Below are positions 33,645-33,977 of a DNA stretch of 33,977 nt, in pieces. The notes under the pieces were generated by a model. It had not been told where the DNA came from and did not search any database. It worked only from the letters and a program-made list of their open reading frames with translations. This DNA comes from Candidatus Kuenenia stuttgartensis. GTDB taxonomy: Bacteria; Planctomycetota; Planctomycetia; Isosphaerales; Isosphaeraceae. Positions within the stretch are counted from its first letter, which is position 1. The number at the start of each line of letters is the position of its first letter. Where the stretch lies: positions 1 through 33,977 of the forward strand of contig CAMBEP010000055.1 in NCBI GenBank assembly GCA_945865635.1. The letters are read 5' to 3'. A program made the translations under genes and the position numbers.

Positions 33645-33669
33645 GATCCGATCCGATCCGATCCGATCC
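33645..33669. repeat. Pentamer tandem repeat, five GATCC units
   Basis: GATCC is repeated five times without error from 33645 to 33669. It is intergenic, in the gap between E3 and the BlaI-type gene. Confidence 0.95.
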
Positions 33670-33736
33670 GAGCGAAGTTGGTTGAGTGGACCTGCTTCAC
33701 AGTCAAGTATGTTCAGAATTCTTGACACTTAGGATT

Positions 33737-33781
33737 CCATTGATTCTCCAAGCCAGCTACACCACAAGTTGTCTCAGGATT
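33737..33781. repeat. Diverged copy of the segment at 27635-27679
   Basis: CCATTGA, an 8-nt spacer, GCCA-CT, and CAAGTTGTCTCAG-ATT occur with the same spacing in both places, about 32 of 45 bases equal, in the same orientation. The two copies lie on either side of the NTPase cassette. Confidence 0.5.
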
Positions 33782-33856
33782 CGGTTCGTTGCCAGAGAAA
33801 CCCGGATTGCCTGATGTGCCTCTTGGATATATCTGTTAATTCTTTAACGACACCAC

Positions 33857-33885
33857 TTGACTCGATCCTCCTGAACGACTAGGCT
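33857..33885 (+). promoter_or_regulatory. Candidate promoter of the BlaI-type regulator gene
   Basis: TTGACT (33857-33862), a 17-nt spacer and TAGGCT (33880-33885) lie 37 nt before the ATG. The -35 is good and the -10 is weak. I see no BlaI-type operator palindrome with confidence. Confidence 0.4.
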
Positions 33886-33922
33886 AGCCCATGTGTTAAT
33901 GAATTCACAGGAGAAATCGAAA

Positions 33923-33977
33923 ATGGCTAGAGGACAGTCAGAGACACTCACCGCACGTGAGGCCCAGATCATGGATG
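33923..33977 (+). CDS. N-terminus of a BlaI/MecI/CopY-family repressor, cut by the window edge
   Basis: The frame starts with ATG at 33923, with CAGGAG at 33908-33913 about 9 nt upstream. The visible 18 residues, MARGQSETLTAREAQIMD, match the start of BlaI/MecI-type winged-helix repressors, where 'LT..E..IM..lW' begins helix 1. In planctomycetes such genes usually precede a BlaR1/M56-type membrane protease gene, and that partner would lie beyond the window. Only the N-terminus is visible, so the assignment rests on this short motif. Confidence 0.75.
   Translation, partial: MARGQSETLTAREAQIMD

Overview
The window looks like a chromosome segment of a planctomycete (Planctomycetota). The main evidence is the trio at 8556-16336: a PSCyt1/DUF1549/DUF1553 surface protein, a DUF1501 protein with a twin-arginine signal, and a large 'PVC-type' CxxCH heme dehydrogenase. 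These families are strongly enriched in that phylum. The genus cannot be fixed by reading alone.

Layout. (1) 1-1287: the start of an unidentified gene, a tRNA-Gly(CCC), a small membrane protein and a DUF2200 protein. (2) 1514-8102, minus strand: six genes for envelope glycolipid/phospholipid synthesis (GT39-like membrane glycosyltransferase, WaaP-like kinase, GT4 glycosyltransferase, sugar-phosphate nucleotidyltransferase, PlsY, membrane-anchored protein). Every junction is a 4-nt ATGA stop/start overlap, so this is one tightly coupled operon. (3) 8556-16336, plus strand: the planctomycete cytochrome/DUF1501/dehydrogenase cluster. (4) 16501-20586, minus strand: a lipoprotein, a short GXGXG protein and a HEAT-like secreted protein, overlapping by 4 nt, then an unrecognised 468-aa protein. 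(5) 20889-25766, plus strand: an M14 metallopeptidase, MurB, and an FtsQ-like protein.

(6) 25767 to the end is accessory DNA: more AT-rich, gene-poor and full of repeats. It holds a small two-repeat protein, a manganese-type cupin, and a two-gene NTPase cassette (27834-31516). The first NTPase has a C-terminal winged helix. The second has NTPase, winged helix, five TPRs and an uncharacterised C-terminal domain. Just upstream are three ACGTACG sites at an exact 16-nt period. The first three TPR units are almost identical in DNA, yet differ at the positions that form the ligand-binding face of TPRs. This cassette is the best candidate for an undescribed receptor-like (STAND-type, possibly defence) system. 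Its function is inference.

Downstream of the cassette (31517-33922) is a repeat graveyard: three MITE-like elements with the same terminal inverted repeats, all flanked by TTA; an IS630-type transposase fragment; a 169-bp compound palindrome nested in the third element; a 58-aa membrane protein; and, at the right edge, the first codons of a BlaI/MecI-type repressor. Short sequences shared between the 26.8-27.7 kb and 33.5-33.8 kb regions bracket the cassette.
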